This document shows, piece after piece, positions 24,820 through 37,331 of a stretch of 64,000 nucleotides of DNA. The position numbers and the translations under genes were made by a program. Origin of the DNA: Lichenicoccus sp963693035. GTDB taxonomy: Bacteria; Pseudomonadota; Alphaproteobacteria; Acetobacterales; Acetobacteraceae. Below the pieces are notes generated by a model, which was not told the origin of the DNA, made no database searches, and was given only the letters and a program-made list of their open reading frames with translations. Location of the stretch: NCBI GenBank assembly GCA_963693035.2, contig CAXMMQ010000010.1:1-64000 (forward strand). The letters run 5' to 3'. Each line of letters begins with the position of its first letter. Position 1 is the first letter of the stretch.

Positions 24820-25818
24820 ATGACCATTCCGCTTGCCGCCATCGTCGGGCTGTCCGGGCCGGAACTGACTCCGGCCGAAGCCGACCTGCTGCGCGACCGC
24901 GCGCCGCTCGGCGTCATCCTGTTCCGACGCAACATCGTCTCCGGCACCCAGCTCGAACGCCTGGTCGAGGCGATCCGCCGCGTGCTGCCCGAGGGCGGGC
25001 TGCTGATGGTTGACCAGGAAGGCGGCCGCGTCGCCCGGCTGCGTCCGCCGCACTGGATGGCGCACCCGCCGGCAGCCCGGATCGGCCGCCTGCACGAACG
25101 CGATCCCGGCGCAGGCGTGCGGGCGGCGTGGCTCACCGGTGCCCTGATCGGGGCGGATTGCCGGCAGGCCGGCTTCGATGTGGTTGCGGCGCCGGTGCTC
25201 GACCGTCACCTGCCGTGGGCGCATGACGTGATCGGCGATCGCGCGCTTGGCAGCGATCCGCGGACGATCGCCACCCTCGGGCGGGCGGTGGCCTGCGGGC
25301 TGCTGGCCTCCGGGGTGCAGCCGGTCGCCAAGCACGTGCCCGGCCACGGTCGCGCGGTGTCGGACAGCCATGTGGCGATGCCGGAACTCGACCGCATCGA
25401 GCCGGACGATCTCGAGCCGTTCCGGCTGCTCGCCTGGCTGCCCTGGATGATGACCGCGCATATCCGCTTCCGCGAGGAGGACCCGCTCAACCCGGCGACG
25501 CTGTCGCGGGCGGTCCTGCAGGGTGTCGTCCGCGGCCGGCTCGGCTTCGACAACCTGCTGATCTCGGACGATCTCGCCATGCATGCGCTCGCCGGGCCGC
25601 CCGGGGCGCGCGCGGCGGCGGCGTTGGAGGCCGGCTGCGACATCGCCCTGCACTGCTCGGGAGTTTTCGAGGAGACCGCCGACATACTGGAGCGGTGCCG
25701 GGCGCTCGACACCCCGGCGCTGCACCGGCTGGCGGCGGCCCGGGCGACGGTCGAGCGGCATCGGCGGCCGCTGGACGAGCGGGCGCTGGCCGCCGAGCGC
25801 GAGGACCTGTTGTCGTGA
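24820..25818 (+). CDS. nagZ: beta-N-acetylhexosaminidase NagZ
   Basis: A 332-residue family 3 glycosidase. The family signature KHVPGHGRAVSDSHVAMP contains the His/Asp catalytic dyad, and the nucleophile Asp lies in LISDDLAMHAL. The N-terminal substrate site has LFRRNI and VDQEGGRVARL. It removes GlcNAc from anhydro-muropeptides in the cytoplasm during wall recycling. It is followed, with a 4-base overlap, by scpA, the usual order. Confidence 0.93.
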   Translation: MTIPLAAIVGLSGPELTPAEADLLRDRAPLGVILFRRNIVSGTQLERLVEAIRRVLPEGGLLMVDQEGGRVARLRPPHWMAHPPAARIGRLHERDPGAGVRAAWLTGALIGADCRQAGFDVVAAPVLDRHLPWAHDVIGDRALGSDPRTIATLGRAVACGLLASGVQPVAKHVPGHGRAVSDSHVAMPELDRIEPDDLEPFRLLAWLPWMMTAHIRFREEDPLNPATLSRAVLQGVVRGRLGFDNLLISDDLAMHALAGPPGARAAAALEAGCDIALHCSGVFEETADILERCRALDTPALHRLAAARATVERHRRPLDERALAAEREDLLS

Positions 25819-26644
25819 CGCCTGACGCTCCGGACACCGGCACCGGCACCGGCACCGCCTGCCCGGTGCTGGTGCTGGACGGCTTCGAAGGCCCGCTCGA
25901 CCTGCTGCTGGAGCTAGCGCGGGCGCAGAAGGTCGATCTCGCGCGCATCTCGATCCTGACCCTGGTGGAGCAGTATCTCGCGGTCGTGGAGGCAAACCAC
26001 GGCGTCCGGCTGGAGCTGGCCGCCGACTGGCTGGTGATGGCCGCCTGGCTGGCCTGGCTGAAGTCGCGCCTGCTGCTGCCGCAGGAGGACGAGGCGGCGG
26101 CGGAAGGCGAGGAAGCGGCGGAGCTGCTGGCGGCGCGGCTGGCGGAACTCGCGCATGTCGGGCGGGTGGCGGCGTGGCTGAACCGGCGCGACCAGCTCGG
26201 ATGCGAGGTGTTCCGGCGCGGCGTTGCCGAGGAGCTGACCGAGATCGACCGCTCCGGGCTGGTGCTCGAGCTGCCGCAACTGCTCGGCGCCTACATGGCG
26301 GCGATGCGGCGCACGGCACGGCGGCGGGTGTATCGGCCGAAGCCGCTGGCGTTCTGGACGGTGCAGGATGCGCTCGCCCGGCTGCGCATGCTGCTCGGCG
26401 GCGACCTGCCGAACTGGTGCGCGCTGGAGAGCATGCTGCCCGACTTCCTGCGCCATGCCGACGCGGAGCGCGCCGGGGCCGGCCATGCCAAGGCACCGCG
26501 TGAGCGGCGGGCGGCGCTGGCGGGGATGCTGATCGCCGGGCTCGAGCTGGCGCGCAGCGGCGCGGTGGAGCTGCGCCAGGAGCAGGCCTTCAGCACCATC
26601 CTGCTGCGTCGCGCGGAAGCGGCTCTGCACCAGGAGGCGGCGGA

Positions 26645-26648
<4 letters not shown>
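25815..26648 (+). CDS. scpA: segregation and condensation protein A
   Basis: A 277-residue kleisin. The N-terminal SMC-neck-binding part is LDGFEGPLDLLLELARAQKV, followed by ISILTLVEQYLAVV and LVMAAWLAWLKSRLLLP. The C-terminal winged-helix part includes ALAGMLIAGLELARSGAVEL. With ScpB and SMC it compacts and segregates chromosomes. It starts with GTG overlapping the nagZ stop, and a short Thr-Gly repeat from ACCGGC units follows the start. It overlaps scpB by 4 bases. Confidence 0.92.
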
Positions 26649-27280
<632 letters not shown>

Positions 27281-27343
27281 TCCTCGCGACGATGCGACAG
27301 CGAATGGCGATGCGCCGCCGGAGTGAACCCAGGTCAGGGTACA

Positions 27344-27919
27344 ATGTTTGATTTTGCCGGATCCGAGATCGCCCTGATCGGCGTCGTCGCCCTGATCTTC
27401 ATCGGGCCGAAGGACATGCCGACGGCGATCCGGGCGGTGACCAACATCCTCAAGAAGGGCCGCAAGCTGGCCGGCGAGTTCCAGACCCACGTGGACGAGA
27501 TGGTGCGCGACGCCGATCTCGGCGAGGCGCGGGACTCCTTCCGCCAGTTGCGCAGCATGAACCTGCGCGGCCAGATCATGCGGACCCTTGACAATGACGG
27601 CACGCTGCGCCGGACCCTGAACGACAACCCGCTCTCGGCGGTGCCGGCGGCAGCGTCCCCGGCGATCCCGGGTTCGGCTTCTCCAGGCGCCATTGAGGGC
27701 CGGTCGCTGCTCGACAGCGTCACCACCACCATGCCGGCGCCATACAGCCCGCCCTACCACCCGCTGGACGAGGCGATCGAGTTCCCCGAGGCGGGAGATC
27801 CGGCGCCGGTGGTGATCCCGCCACGCACGGCGGCCCGGCTGCGTCGAGAACGGGCGGCGGCACCTCCGCCCTGGTTCCTGCCGCCGTCGGTGTCGCGGCC
27901 GCATGCCGGGCGCTACTAG
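27344..27919 (+). CDS. tatB: Sec-independent protein translocase protein TatB
   Basis: A 191-residue TatB. The short N-terminal membrane helix reads GSEIALIGVVALIFIGPKDM with the Glu and the conserved GP before the amphipathic helix (PTAIRAVTNILKKGRKLAGE). The tail is long and Pro-rich. TatB receives twin-arginine substrates with TatC. The ATG at 27344 was chosen because it starts directly before the helix; an upstream in-frame ATG at 27323 would add seven residues. No tatA lies between scpB and tatB, although it is often there. Confidence 0.88.
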   Translation: MFDFAGSEIALIGVVALIFIGPKDMPTAIRAVTNILKKGRKLAGEFQTHVDEMVRDADLGEARDSFRQLRSMNLRGQIMRTLDNDGTLRRTLNDNPLSAVPAAASPAIPGSASPGAIEGRSLLDSVTTTMPAPYSPPYHPLDEAIEFPEAGDPAPVVIPPRTAARLRRERAAAPPPWFLPPSVSRPHAGRY

Positions 27920-27972
27920 AGCGTCCGGTCCGCCCAGGTAGCGGGCTTCCGCGAACACGCACGATGCTCTAG
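27916..27972. repeat. inverted repeat between tatB and tatC
   Basis: CTAGAGC (27916-27922, including the tatB stop) is matched by GCTCTAG (27966-27972), with 43 bases between. It could form a stem in the tatB-tatC message or be a remnant of a dispersed element. There is no T-run, so it is not a typical terminator. Confidence 0.45.
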
Positions 27973-27982
27973 GTCCTCCGGC

Positions 27983-28789
27983 ATGCCCCCTGACGCTCTG
28001 AGCGACGGTTCCACGACCGGCGATGCCATCGACGACAAGCCGATGCCCCTGCTGGAGCATCTGGTCGAGCTGCGCCGCCGGCTGCTCTGGTCGGCGGTGT
28101 CGTTCGCGATCTGCTTCCTGGTCTGCTACCACTTCTCGGCGCGCATCTACCTGTTCCTGGCACAGCCGCTGGCGACCATCATGCGGCAGAAGGGCGAGCA
28201 GCCGCATCTCATCTACACAGCGCTTTACGAGGCGTTCTTCACCTATGTCAAGGTGGCGTTCTTCGGAGCGGGTTTCTTTTCGTTTCCGGTGGTTGCGAGC
28301 CAGATCTGGATCTTCGTGGCACCCGGACTATACCGCAGCGAGAAACGCGCCTTCCTGCCGTTCCTGATCGCCACCCCGGTATTGTTCCTGCTCGGCGCGG
28401 CGCTCGCCTATTATTTCGTATTCCCATTTGCCTGGCGCTTCTTCCTCAGCTTCCAGACGAACAGCAGCGACGGGTTGCAGATCGAATTGCAGGCGAAGGT
28501 GAGCGAATATCTCGCCCTTGTCATGAAGCTGATCATGGCGTTCGGCATCGCCTTCGAACTGCCGGTGGTGCTGACCCTGTGCGCCAAGGTCGGGCTGGTG
28601 ACCTCGAAGGGCCTGCGCAAGGTGCGGCGCTACGCCTATGTCGGCGCGTTCGTGGTGGCCGCGGTGCTGACGCCGCCGGACGTCATCACCCAGACCGGCC
28701 TCGCGGTGCCGCTGATCGCCCTCTACGAGATCTCGATCTTCACCGCCAAGCTGGTCGAGCCGAAGGCGGTGGTCGAGGAGGATGCCTGA
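27983..28789 (+). CDS. tatC: Sec-independent protein translocase protein TatC
   Basis: A 268-residue TatC with six expected membrane helices. The N-terminal cytoplasmic signature is PLLEHLVELRRRLLWS; later FFTYVKVAFFGAGFFSFPV with the conserved Phe and Pro residues, and AYVGAFVVAAVLTPPDVITQ in the second half. It is the receptor for twin-arginine signal peptides. The tga stop overlaps the serS ATG by one base. Confidence 0.95.
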   Translation: MPPDALSDGSTTGDAIDDKPMPLLEHLVELRRRLLWSAVSFAICFLVCYHFSARIYLFLAQPLATIMRQKGEQPHLIYTALYEAFFTYVKVAFFGAGFFSFPVVASQIWIFVAPGLYRSEKRAFLPFLIATPVLFLLGAALAYYFVFPFAWRFFLSFQTNSSDGLQIELQAKVSEYLALVMKLIMAFGIAFELPVVLTLCAKVGLVTSKGLRKVRRYAYVGAFVVAAVLTPPDVITQTGLAVPLIALYEISIFTAKLVEPKAVVEEDA

Positions 28790-30060
28790 TGCATGACATG
28801 CGGGGGCTGCGGACCGATCCGGCCGGCTTCGACGCCGATCTGGCGCGTCGCGGGCTGCCGCCGGTCGCGGACGGCCTGATCGCTCGCGACGAGGCACGGC
28901 GTGGAGCGCTGACCGCCCTGCAGGACCGCCAGTCGCGGCGCAACGCGCTGGCCAGGCAGATCGGGCAGTCCAGGCGCACGGGAGCGGACAGCAGCGTCCC
29001 GGAGGCAGAGGCGATCGCGTTGCGTGCCGAGATCGAGACGCTGGAGCGCGATGCGTCGGCGCTCGATGGCGAGATCCGCGCGGCGCTGGCTGAGTTGCCG
29101 AACCGGCTCGATCCGGGCGTGCCGGAGGGCGCCGATGAGGGCGCCAACGTGCTGGTGCATGAGCGTGGCGAGCGGCGGAACTACGAGTTCGCGCCGAAGC
29201 AGCATTTCGAGCTCGGCGAGGCGCTCGGCCTGATGCAGTTCGAGCAGGCGGCGAAGCTGTCGGGCAGCCGCTTCACCATCCTGCGCGGCGGGCTGGCCCG
29301 GCTGGAACGTGCGCTTGGCCAATTCATGCTCGACATCCATACCGGCGAGAACGGCTACCAGGAGGTGGCGGTGCCGGTGCTGGTCAACGAGGCGGCGATG
29401 TACGGCACCGACAAACTGCCGAAGTTCGCCGACCAGTCCTTCGTGACCACCGACGGGCGCTGGCTGATCCCGACCGCCGAGGTGCCGCTGACCATGCTTG
29501 CGGCCGGCGAGATCCTCGACGGCGCGGCCCTGCCGCATCGGCTGACCGCGCTGTCGAATTGCTTTCGTTCCGAAGCCGGGGCTGCCGGACGCGACACGCG
29601 GGGGATGCTGCGCCAGCACCAGTTCCAGAAGGTCGAGCTGGTTTCGGTGACCGCGCCGGATGCCAGCGAGGCCGAGCACGAGCGCATGACGGCGTGCGCC
29701 GAGGGCATCCTGGACCGGCTCGGGCTGGCCTGGCGGCGGATGCTGCTCTGCGCCGGCGATACCGGCTTCGGCGCCGCGCGCACCTACGACCTGGAGGTCT
29801 GGCTGCCGGGTCAGCAGGCCTGGCGGGAGATCAGCTCCTGCTCGAACACGCGCGACTTCCAGGCGCGTCGCATGAATGCGCGCTATCGCGTTGCAGGCGG
29901 CGGCGCGCCGGAGTTCGTGCACACGCTGAACGGCTCCGCGCTCGCGGTCGGGCGGACGCTGATCGCGGTGATGGAGACCTGGCAAGAGGCGGACGGCTCG
30001 ATCATCATCCCGCCGGCCTTGCGGGACTACCTGCCGGGGCTGGAGCGTATTGCTGGCTAG
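28789..30060 (+). CDS. serS: seryl-tRNA synthetase
   Basis: A 423-residue class II synthetase. The N-terminal coiled-coil arm spans about 30-100 (DRQSRRNALARQIG onwards). Motif 2 is FRSEAGAAGRDTRGMLRQHQF and motif 3 is NGSALAVGRTLIAVMETWQ. The Ser-binding region TAEVPLT is present. It charges tRNA-Ser. The ATG at 28789 overlaps the tatC stop, fixing the start and indicating coupling. Confidence 0.95.
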   Translation: MHDMRGLRTDPAGFDADLARRGLPPVADGLIARDEARRGALTALQDRQSRRNALARQIGQSRRTGADSSVPEAEAIALRAEIETLERDASALDGEIRAALAELPNRLDPGVPEGADEGANVLVHERGERRNYEFAPKQHFELGEALGLMQFEQAAKLSGSRFTILRGGLARLERALGQFMLDIHTGENGYQEVAVPVLVNEAAMYGTDKLPKFADQSFVTTDGRWLIPTAEVPLTMLAAGEILDGAALPHRLTALSNCFRSEAGAAGRDTRGMLRQHQFQKVELVSVTAPDASEAEHERMTACAEGILDRLGLAWRRMLLCAGDTGFGAARTYDLEVWLPGQQAWREISSCSNTRDFQARRMNARYRVAGGGAPEFVHTLNGSALAVGRTLIAVMETWQEADGSIIIPPALRDYLPGLERIAG

Positions 30061-30165
30061 TCGCTGACAGCGACAGCAGGCATCAGCCGACCGAGACGGC
30101 TGGTCTGGCTCCGAGTTGCCATGGCAGCCTGCTGGCGAGCTTCAACATGGCGGAGGGAGCGCGTT

Positions 30166-30786
30166 ATGCTTGACCGGTCCCTGCTGCTGCCGTTCGTGCT
30201 GGCAAGCGTCATGCTGATGCTGATCCCCGGGCCGAACGTGGCGTTGATCATCGCCAACAGCTTGGGCTTCGGCACGCGCTACGGCCTGCTGACGGTTGCA
30301 GGGACTGCATCTGCAATGGCGGTGCAGCTGCTCGCAGTCGGACTCGGCCTGGCCGGTCTGCTCGGCGCACTGGGGCAGGATTTCGGGTGGCTACGTTGGA
30401 TCGGCGCCGGCTACCTCGTGCTGCTTGGGGTCCGATACTGGCGCGCGCCAGCGGATGACCTGAGCAGGACGGTTCCGGTCCTGCATTCGCCAGGACAGTT
30501 GTGGCCGCGGGCCTTCCTGATCTCGCTGACGAACCCAAAGACGTTGCTGTTCTACGGCGCATTCTTCCCCCAGTTCGTGTCGTCGCGAGCCGAGCCGGCA
30601 GCGCAGGCAATGATGCTGTGCATCGTCTTCCTCCTGGTGGCGGTGACGGTGGATTGCGCCTGGGCATTGACAGCAGGTCGGGTACGGCGGTCGCTGCTCG
30701 CCCGTGATCAGCGATGGCGCAATCGCATGACTGGTGCCGTGCTGATCGGGGCCGGCGCCGGGCTTGGCCTGACGCGGATGCCGTAA
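30166..30786 (+). CDS. LysE family translocator (amino-acid or metabolite exporter)
   Basis: A 206-residue inner-membrane protein with six predicted helices. It has the LysE/RhtB signature near the first helix, VMLMLIPGPNVALIIANSLG, then GTRYGLLTVAGTASAMAVQL and FLISLTNPKTLLFYGAFFPQF. Family members export amino acids such as lysine, threonine or homoserine lactone; the substrate is not predictable here. The ATG at 30166 was chosen over an upstream one because it lies next to the first helix. It stands alone, with serS upstream on the same strand. Confidence 0.85.
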   Translation: MLDRSLLLPFVLASVMLMLIPGPNVALIIANSLGFGTRYGLLTVAGTASAMAVQLLAVGLGLAGLLGALGQDFGWLRWIGAGYLVLLGVRYWRAPADDLSRTVPVLHSPGQLWPRAFLISLTNPKTLLFYGAFFPQFVSSRAEPAAQAMMLCIVFLLVAVTVDCAWALTAGRVRRSLLARDQRWRNRMTGAVLIGAGAGLGLTRMP

Positions 30787-30808
30787 TGCAAGTGCGCCGG
30801 AGCGCGAG

Positions 30809-31666
30809 CTAACTATCGCCCGCCAGCTGGCCGTTCAGGTCGTCGATGAACTGGATCGCGACGCGCCCGGAGCGACTGCCCCGGGTGATCGACCATTCGT
30901 TGGCCAGGGCGTGCAGGGCGTCGGTCGCGATCGGCAGGCCGCGGCTGACGGCGTAGGCGTCCACCATCGCCAGGTAGTCCGGCTGGCTGCAATTATGGAA
31001 GCCGATCCACAGGCCGAAGCGATCGGACAGCGAGACCTTCTCCTCGATGGCCTCACTCGGGTTGATCGCGGTGCTGCGCTCGTTCTCGATCATGTCGCGC
31101 GGCATCAGGTGGCGGCGGTTGCTGGTCGCATAGAACAGCACGTTGTCGGGACGGCCCTCGATGCCGCCATCGAGCACCGATTTGAGCGCCTTGTAGTCGG
31201 CGTCCTCGCGCTCGAACGAGAGGTCGTCGCAGAACACCAGGATGCGGCGTCCGGACCGGCGCAGCAGGCCGAGCAGCACCGGCAGGGTCGACAGATCGTC
31301 GCGCTGGATCTCGATCAGCAGCAAGGTCTCGTGGAGCGCGCGCCCCTCGTTCACGGCGTGGTGCACCGCCTTGACCAGGGACGACTTGCCCATGCCGCGG
31401 GCGCCCCAGAGCATGGCGTTGTTGGCCGGCCTCCCGTTCGCGAACCTGGCGGTGTTGTCCAGGATCAGGGTGCGCTGGCGCTCGATGCCCTGCAGCAGGC
31501 CGAGATCGACATGGCTGACCGCCTGCACCGGCGCGAGGCGGCCCTGCTCCGGATGCCAGACATAGGCGCTGGCCTGGTCGAGCGCGCCGAGCACCGGCGG
31601 CGGCGGCGCCAGACGTTCGAGCGCATCGGCGATCCGGGCCAGGATGGTGATGTCGAACTCGGGCAA
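30809..31666 (-). CDS. DUF815 family AAA+ ATPase
   Basis: A 285-residue P-loop ATPase. Walker A is LWGARGMGKSSLVKAV and Walker B is RILVFCDDLSFERED. A sensor region reads VLFYATSNRRHLMPRDM. The family has no assigned function but is regularly found divergent from yajC in alphaproteobacteria, as here. The start appears to be TTG at 31666, preceded by a weak TAGGAT site. It converges with the LysE-type gene. Confidence 0.85.
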   Translation of the reverse strand: MPEFDITILARIADALERLAPPPPVLGALDQASAYVWHPEQGRLAPVQAVSHVDLGLLQGIERQRTLILDNTARFANGRPANNAMLWGARGMGKSSLVKAVHHAVNEGRALHETLLLIEIQRDDLSTLPVLLGLLRRSGRRILVFCDDLSFEREDADYKALKSVLDGGIEGRPDNVLFYATSNRRHLMPRDMIENERSTAINPSEAIEEKVSLSDRFGLWIGFHNCSQPDYLAMVDAYAVSRGLPIATDALHALANEWSITRGSRSGRVAIQFIDDLNGQLAGDS

Positions 31667-31786
31667 TGGATGATCCTACCGGTCGGTGCCGCTTGACGGG
31701 GCGGCGGCGAAACCTATGGTCCGCGACCTGAGGCGGCAAGGCTCGCGCCGCCCTTAAGCAGCGAGCAACACCGGGAAAAGCCAGTC

Positions 31787-32158
31787 ATGAGCCTCTTTTC
31801 GACCCCCGCATACGCGCAGGATGCCAGCGGCGGGATGTTCGGCTCCCTTGCCGGGCTGAGCCAGTTCCTGCCCATCGTCCTGATCTTCGTGGTGTTCTAC
31901 TTCCTGCTGATCCGTCCGCAGCAGACCAAGCAGAAGCAGCTCAGGGCGATGGTGTCGGCGCTGAAGCGGGGCGATCGCGTGGTCACGTCGGGTGGCATCC
32001 TGGGCACGGTGCAGAAGGTGCGGGATGGCGCCACCGAGGTCGAGGTGGAGATCGCACCGAACGTGCGGGTTCAGGTGGTGCGCGACACCATCAGCACGGT
32101 GCTGCAGCCGACGGCGGCCAACGACTCTGCACCGCCGATCAAGGCAGTGAAGGACTGA
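31787..32158 (+). CDS. yajC: preprotein translocase subunit YajC
   Basis: A 123-residue YajC. It has one membrane helix (FLPIVLIFVVFYFLLIRPQQ) followed by the conserved KQKQLRAMVSALKRGDRVVT and GGILGTVQKV. It joins SecDF to the SecYEG translocon. In relatives secD and secF follow; here a convergent sodB follows instead. Confidence 0.94.
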   Translation: MSLFSTPAYAQDASGGMFGSLAGLSQFLPIVLIFVVFYFLLIRPQQTKQKQLRAMVSALKRGDRVVTSGGILGTVQKVRDGATEVEVEIAPNVRVQVVRDTISTVLQPTAANDSAPPIKAVKD

Positions 32159-32166
32159 GTGGTCGC

Positions 32167-32188
32167 CCGGCCATACGATGACGGCCGG
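32167..32188. terminator. weak hairpin between convergent yajC and sodB
   Basis: CCGGCC (32167-32172) and GGCCGG (32183-32188) can pair around a 10-base loop in the 55-base gap between the two convergent stops. No clear T-run follows on either strand, so the terminator call is tentative. Confidence 0.3.
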
Positions 32189-32213
32189 ACGCGCCGATCA
32201 GGCAGCCCCCCTG

Positions 32214-32822
32214 TTACGCGGCCTTGAGCTGCGCTTCGGCGAACTCGTAGTTGGCGATCTTGTCGAGGAAATTGGTGACGTAGTCCGGCCGGCGGTTGCG
32301 GAAGTCGACGTAGTAGCTGTGCTCCCACACATCGAGGCCGAGCAGTACCTTGCCGTCGCCGGTGGCGACCGGGTTGGAGCCGTTCGGCGACTTGGTCACC
32401 TTGAGCTTGCCGTCGGCGCCTGCGACCAGCCACGCCCAGCCGGAGCCGAACTGCGTGGTGGCGGCGGTCTTGAAGGTTTCCTTGAACTTCTCGACGCTGC
32501 CGAAATCCTCGACCAGCTTGCTTTCGAGCGCGCCGGGGATGGCGCCTCCGGTCGGCGACAGCGCCTGCCAGAACACGATGTGGTTCCAATGCTGGCCAGC
32601 ATTGTTGAACACCGGCGCTAGCTCGGCGTTGCCATGGCTGTGGTGGATGATCTCCTCGAGCGACTTGCCCTGCAGCGCCTCGTTCTTTTCGACAAAGCCA
32701 TTCAGCGCGGTGACATAGGCCTGGTGGTGCTTGTCGTGGTGCAGCTCGAGCGTCTCCTGGCTCATGCTGCGCGAGGCGAGCGCGTTGTACTGGTATGGAA
32801 GGGGCGGCAGTTCGAAAGCCAT
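32214..32822 (-). CDS. sodB: superoxide dismutase (Fe type)
   Basis: A 202-residue Fe/Mn superoxide dismutase. Metal ligands are visible as the His in LELHHDKHHQAYV, the His in NAGQHWNHIVFW, and the Asp and His in LLGLDVWEHSYYVDF. The text GSGWAWLV and the compact length fit the iron type, though metal use cannot be proven. It detoxifies superoxide in the cytoplasm. It is convergent with yajC, at a place where secD would be expected. Confidence 0.93.
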   Translation of the reverse strand: MAFELPPLPYQYNALASRSMSQETLELHHDKHHQAYVTALNGFVEKNEALQGKSLEEIIHHSHGNAELAPVFNNAGQHWNHIVFWQALSPTGGAIPGALESKLVEDFGSVEKFKETFKTAATTQFGSGWAWLVAGADGKLKVTKSPNGSNPVATGDGKVLLGLDVWEHSYYVDFRNRRPDYVTNFLDKIANYEFAEAQLKAA

Positions 32823-32984
32823 GCTGGAATTCTCCTGGGCTCGTGGTGTGTTGCGAGAACCACTTAGCGTCTTGCGGCGGCGCAGGGTCGCCCGCCACGG
32901 TTGGAACGCCTTCCTGAGCTATGGACCGCGACGGGCGGCGTCAAGCGACCGGCCGCGCAAACCGCGCGAGGTCAACTGACGGTC

Positions 32985-33752
32985 ATGGCTGCCGATCTTC
33001 CTGCCGACGGCGGCGTCGCTCCGACCGATGTCGCGCGGCTGCACGATCCCGACCGCTTCCTGACCGCCCTGTTCGCGCCGTCCTCGATGCGCGAGCGGCT
33101 GTTCGTGCTGATCGCGTTCAACCACGAGCTGGTCCGGGCACTCGAGATGTCGGCGTCGCGCGCCACCGCGGGTCCGATGGCAGCCCTGATCCGGCTGCAA
33201 TGGTGGCGTGACGTGATCGAGGGGCGGGCGGGCGGCCACGAGCTGGCGGCGCCGTTGTCGCGGCTGCTCGGGGCGGGAAGCCTGCCGCGTGCCGCGCTGC
33301 TGGCGCTCATCGAGGCGCGCGAAGCCGAGGCGGAGGGGTTCGGGACCATGCAGGCCTGGCGGGACGCGATGCTGGCAGGACCGGGCGGGTTCCAGGTCGC
33401 TTTCGCCGAGGCGCTCGGGGAGACCGATCCCGGATTGCTCGCGCGCCTGCGCCGGATCGGCGCTGCCTATGGCGCCGGCGCGATGTTGCGGCACTTGCCG
33501 GCGCTGCTGCGGACGGGACGCGAGCCGCTGCCGGCGGATCGGCCGGCCAACACGACTGGCTGGCTGCGCGATGCCGGCCGGGGATGGCTCCTGGAGGCCG
33601 GCGCGCCTCGCCTGAACCGCGAGCGCCGTGCCGCCGGGCTGATCAGGGTGCTGGCCGCGCGCGACCTGTCCCGCGACGCTGGCTTGCCGGAGCGCCGTGG
33701 ACTGGGCGACCGGCTGGCAGTCACCCTGGCCTCGCTGCGCGCGGCGCCCTGA
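32985..33752 (+). CDS. squalene/phytoene synthase family protein (NDUFAF6-like)
   Basis: A 255-residue all-helical protein of the isoprenoid synthase fold. It keeps DPDRFLTALFAPSSMRERLF and the typical IRLQWWRDVIEG, but the two Asp-rich metal motifs of true phytoene or squalene synthases are not visible. This matches the NDUFAF6-like subgroup, thought to help assemble respiratory complex I rather than make terpenes (family knowledge). The ATG at 32985 was chosen by fit to the family. In relatives it follows the yajC-secDF locus, as it nearly does here. Confidence 0.78.
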   Translation: MAADLPADGGVAPTDVARLHDPDRFLTALFAPSSMRERLFVLIAFNHELVRALEMSASRATAGPMAALIRLQWWRDVIEGRAGGHELAAPLSRLLGAGSLPRAALLALIEAREAEAEGFGTMQAWRDAMLAGPGGFQVAFAEALGETDPGLLARLRRIGAAYGAGAMLRHLPALLRTGREPLPADRPANTTGWLRDAGRGWLLEAGAPRLNRERRAAGLIRVLAARDLSRDAGLPERRGLGDRLAVTLASLRAAP

Positions 33753-33785
33753 CCCGCGCTCAGGCGCCACTTCGCATGCGGGTGT

Positions 33786-36651
<2,866 letters not shown>

Positions 36652-36806
36652 CCGCGAGTCCCTGTTGCTGTGGTTTCGTTCATACTATGTTCTGATCCGC
36701 GGGGCTACCTCAAGGGGTGCGTGCAACGGCTTTCCCGCAGGCGTAGAAGCACAGCACCACGACCGCGCCCCGCCGGGCCGGTCGATACGAAAGACAGGAA
36801 GTGACG

Positions 36807-37331
36807 ATGGCCGGTAGCGTCAACAAGGTGATCCTGATCGGAAACCTGGGAAAAGACCCGGAAGTCCGCAATGCGCAGAATGGCTCCAAGATCGTGACCT
36901 TCACGCTGGCCACCAGCGAGAGCTGGAACGACAAGGCGTCCGGCGAGCGCAAGGAAAAGACCGAGTGGCACCGTGTGGTGGTGTTCAACGAGCAGGCTGC
37001 TGGTTTCGCGGAGCGGTTCCTCAAGAAGGGCCGCAAGGTCTACGTCGAGGGAGCGCTGCAGACACGCAAGTGGACCGACCAGTCCGGCGCCGAGAAGTTC
37101 ACCACCGAGGTGGTGGTCGACCGCTTCCGGGGCGTGCTGGAGTCGCTCGAGGCCAACCGCGGCGGCGAGGATGGCAACGAGGGCGGCGGTGGCGGGTATT
37201 CGGCGCCGCGCCAGGGTGCGGGACCGCGCGCGGCGGCTCCGGGCCGCGCCAGTGCGCCGGCGCCGGCCAGCCCGTCCGGTGGCTGGGATGCGCCCGGCGG
37301 CAGCGACCTGGACGACGAGATCCCGTTCTAG
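36807..37331 (+). CDS. ssb: single-stranded DNA-binding protein
   Basis: A 174-residue SSB. The OB fold begins AGSVNKVILIGNLGKDPEVR and includes TEWHRVVVFNEQAAGFAERF and YVEGALQTRKW. A Gly/Ala/Pro-rich linker follows, and the tail ends DLDDEIPF, the acidic tip that recruits repair and replication proteins. The ATG at 36807 was preferred over the in-frame GTG at 36801. It is divergent from uvrA, the usual arrangement, so the 36652-36806 gap should hold both promoters. Confidence 0.95.
   Translation: MAGSVNKVILIGNLGKDPEVRNAQNGSKIVTFTLATSESWNDKASGERKEKTEWHRVVVFNEQAAGFAERFLKKGRKVYVEGALQTRKWTDQSGAEKFTTEVVVDRFRGVLESLEANRGGEDGNEGGGGGYSAPRQGAGPRAAAPGRASAPAPASPSGGWDAPGGSDLDDEIPF

Noticed and set aside
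24004..26496. Long minus-strand open frame (830 codons) opposite SPOR, nagZ and scpA
   Set aside because: Three coupled plus-strand genes with strong motifs explain the region.
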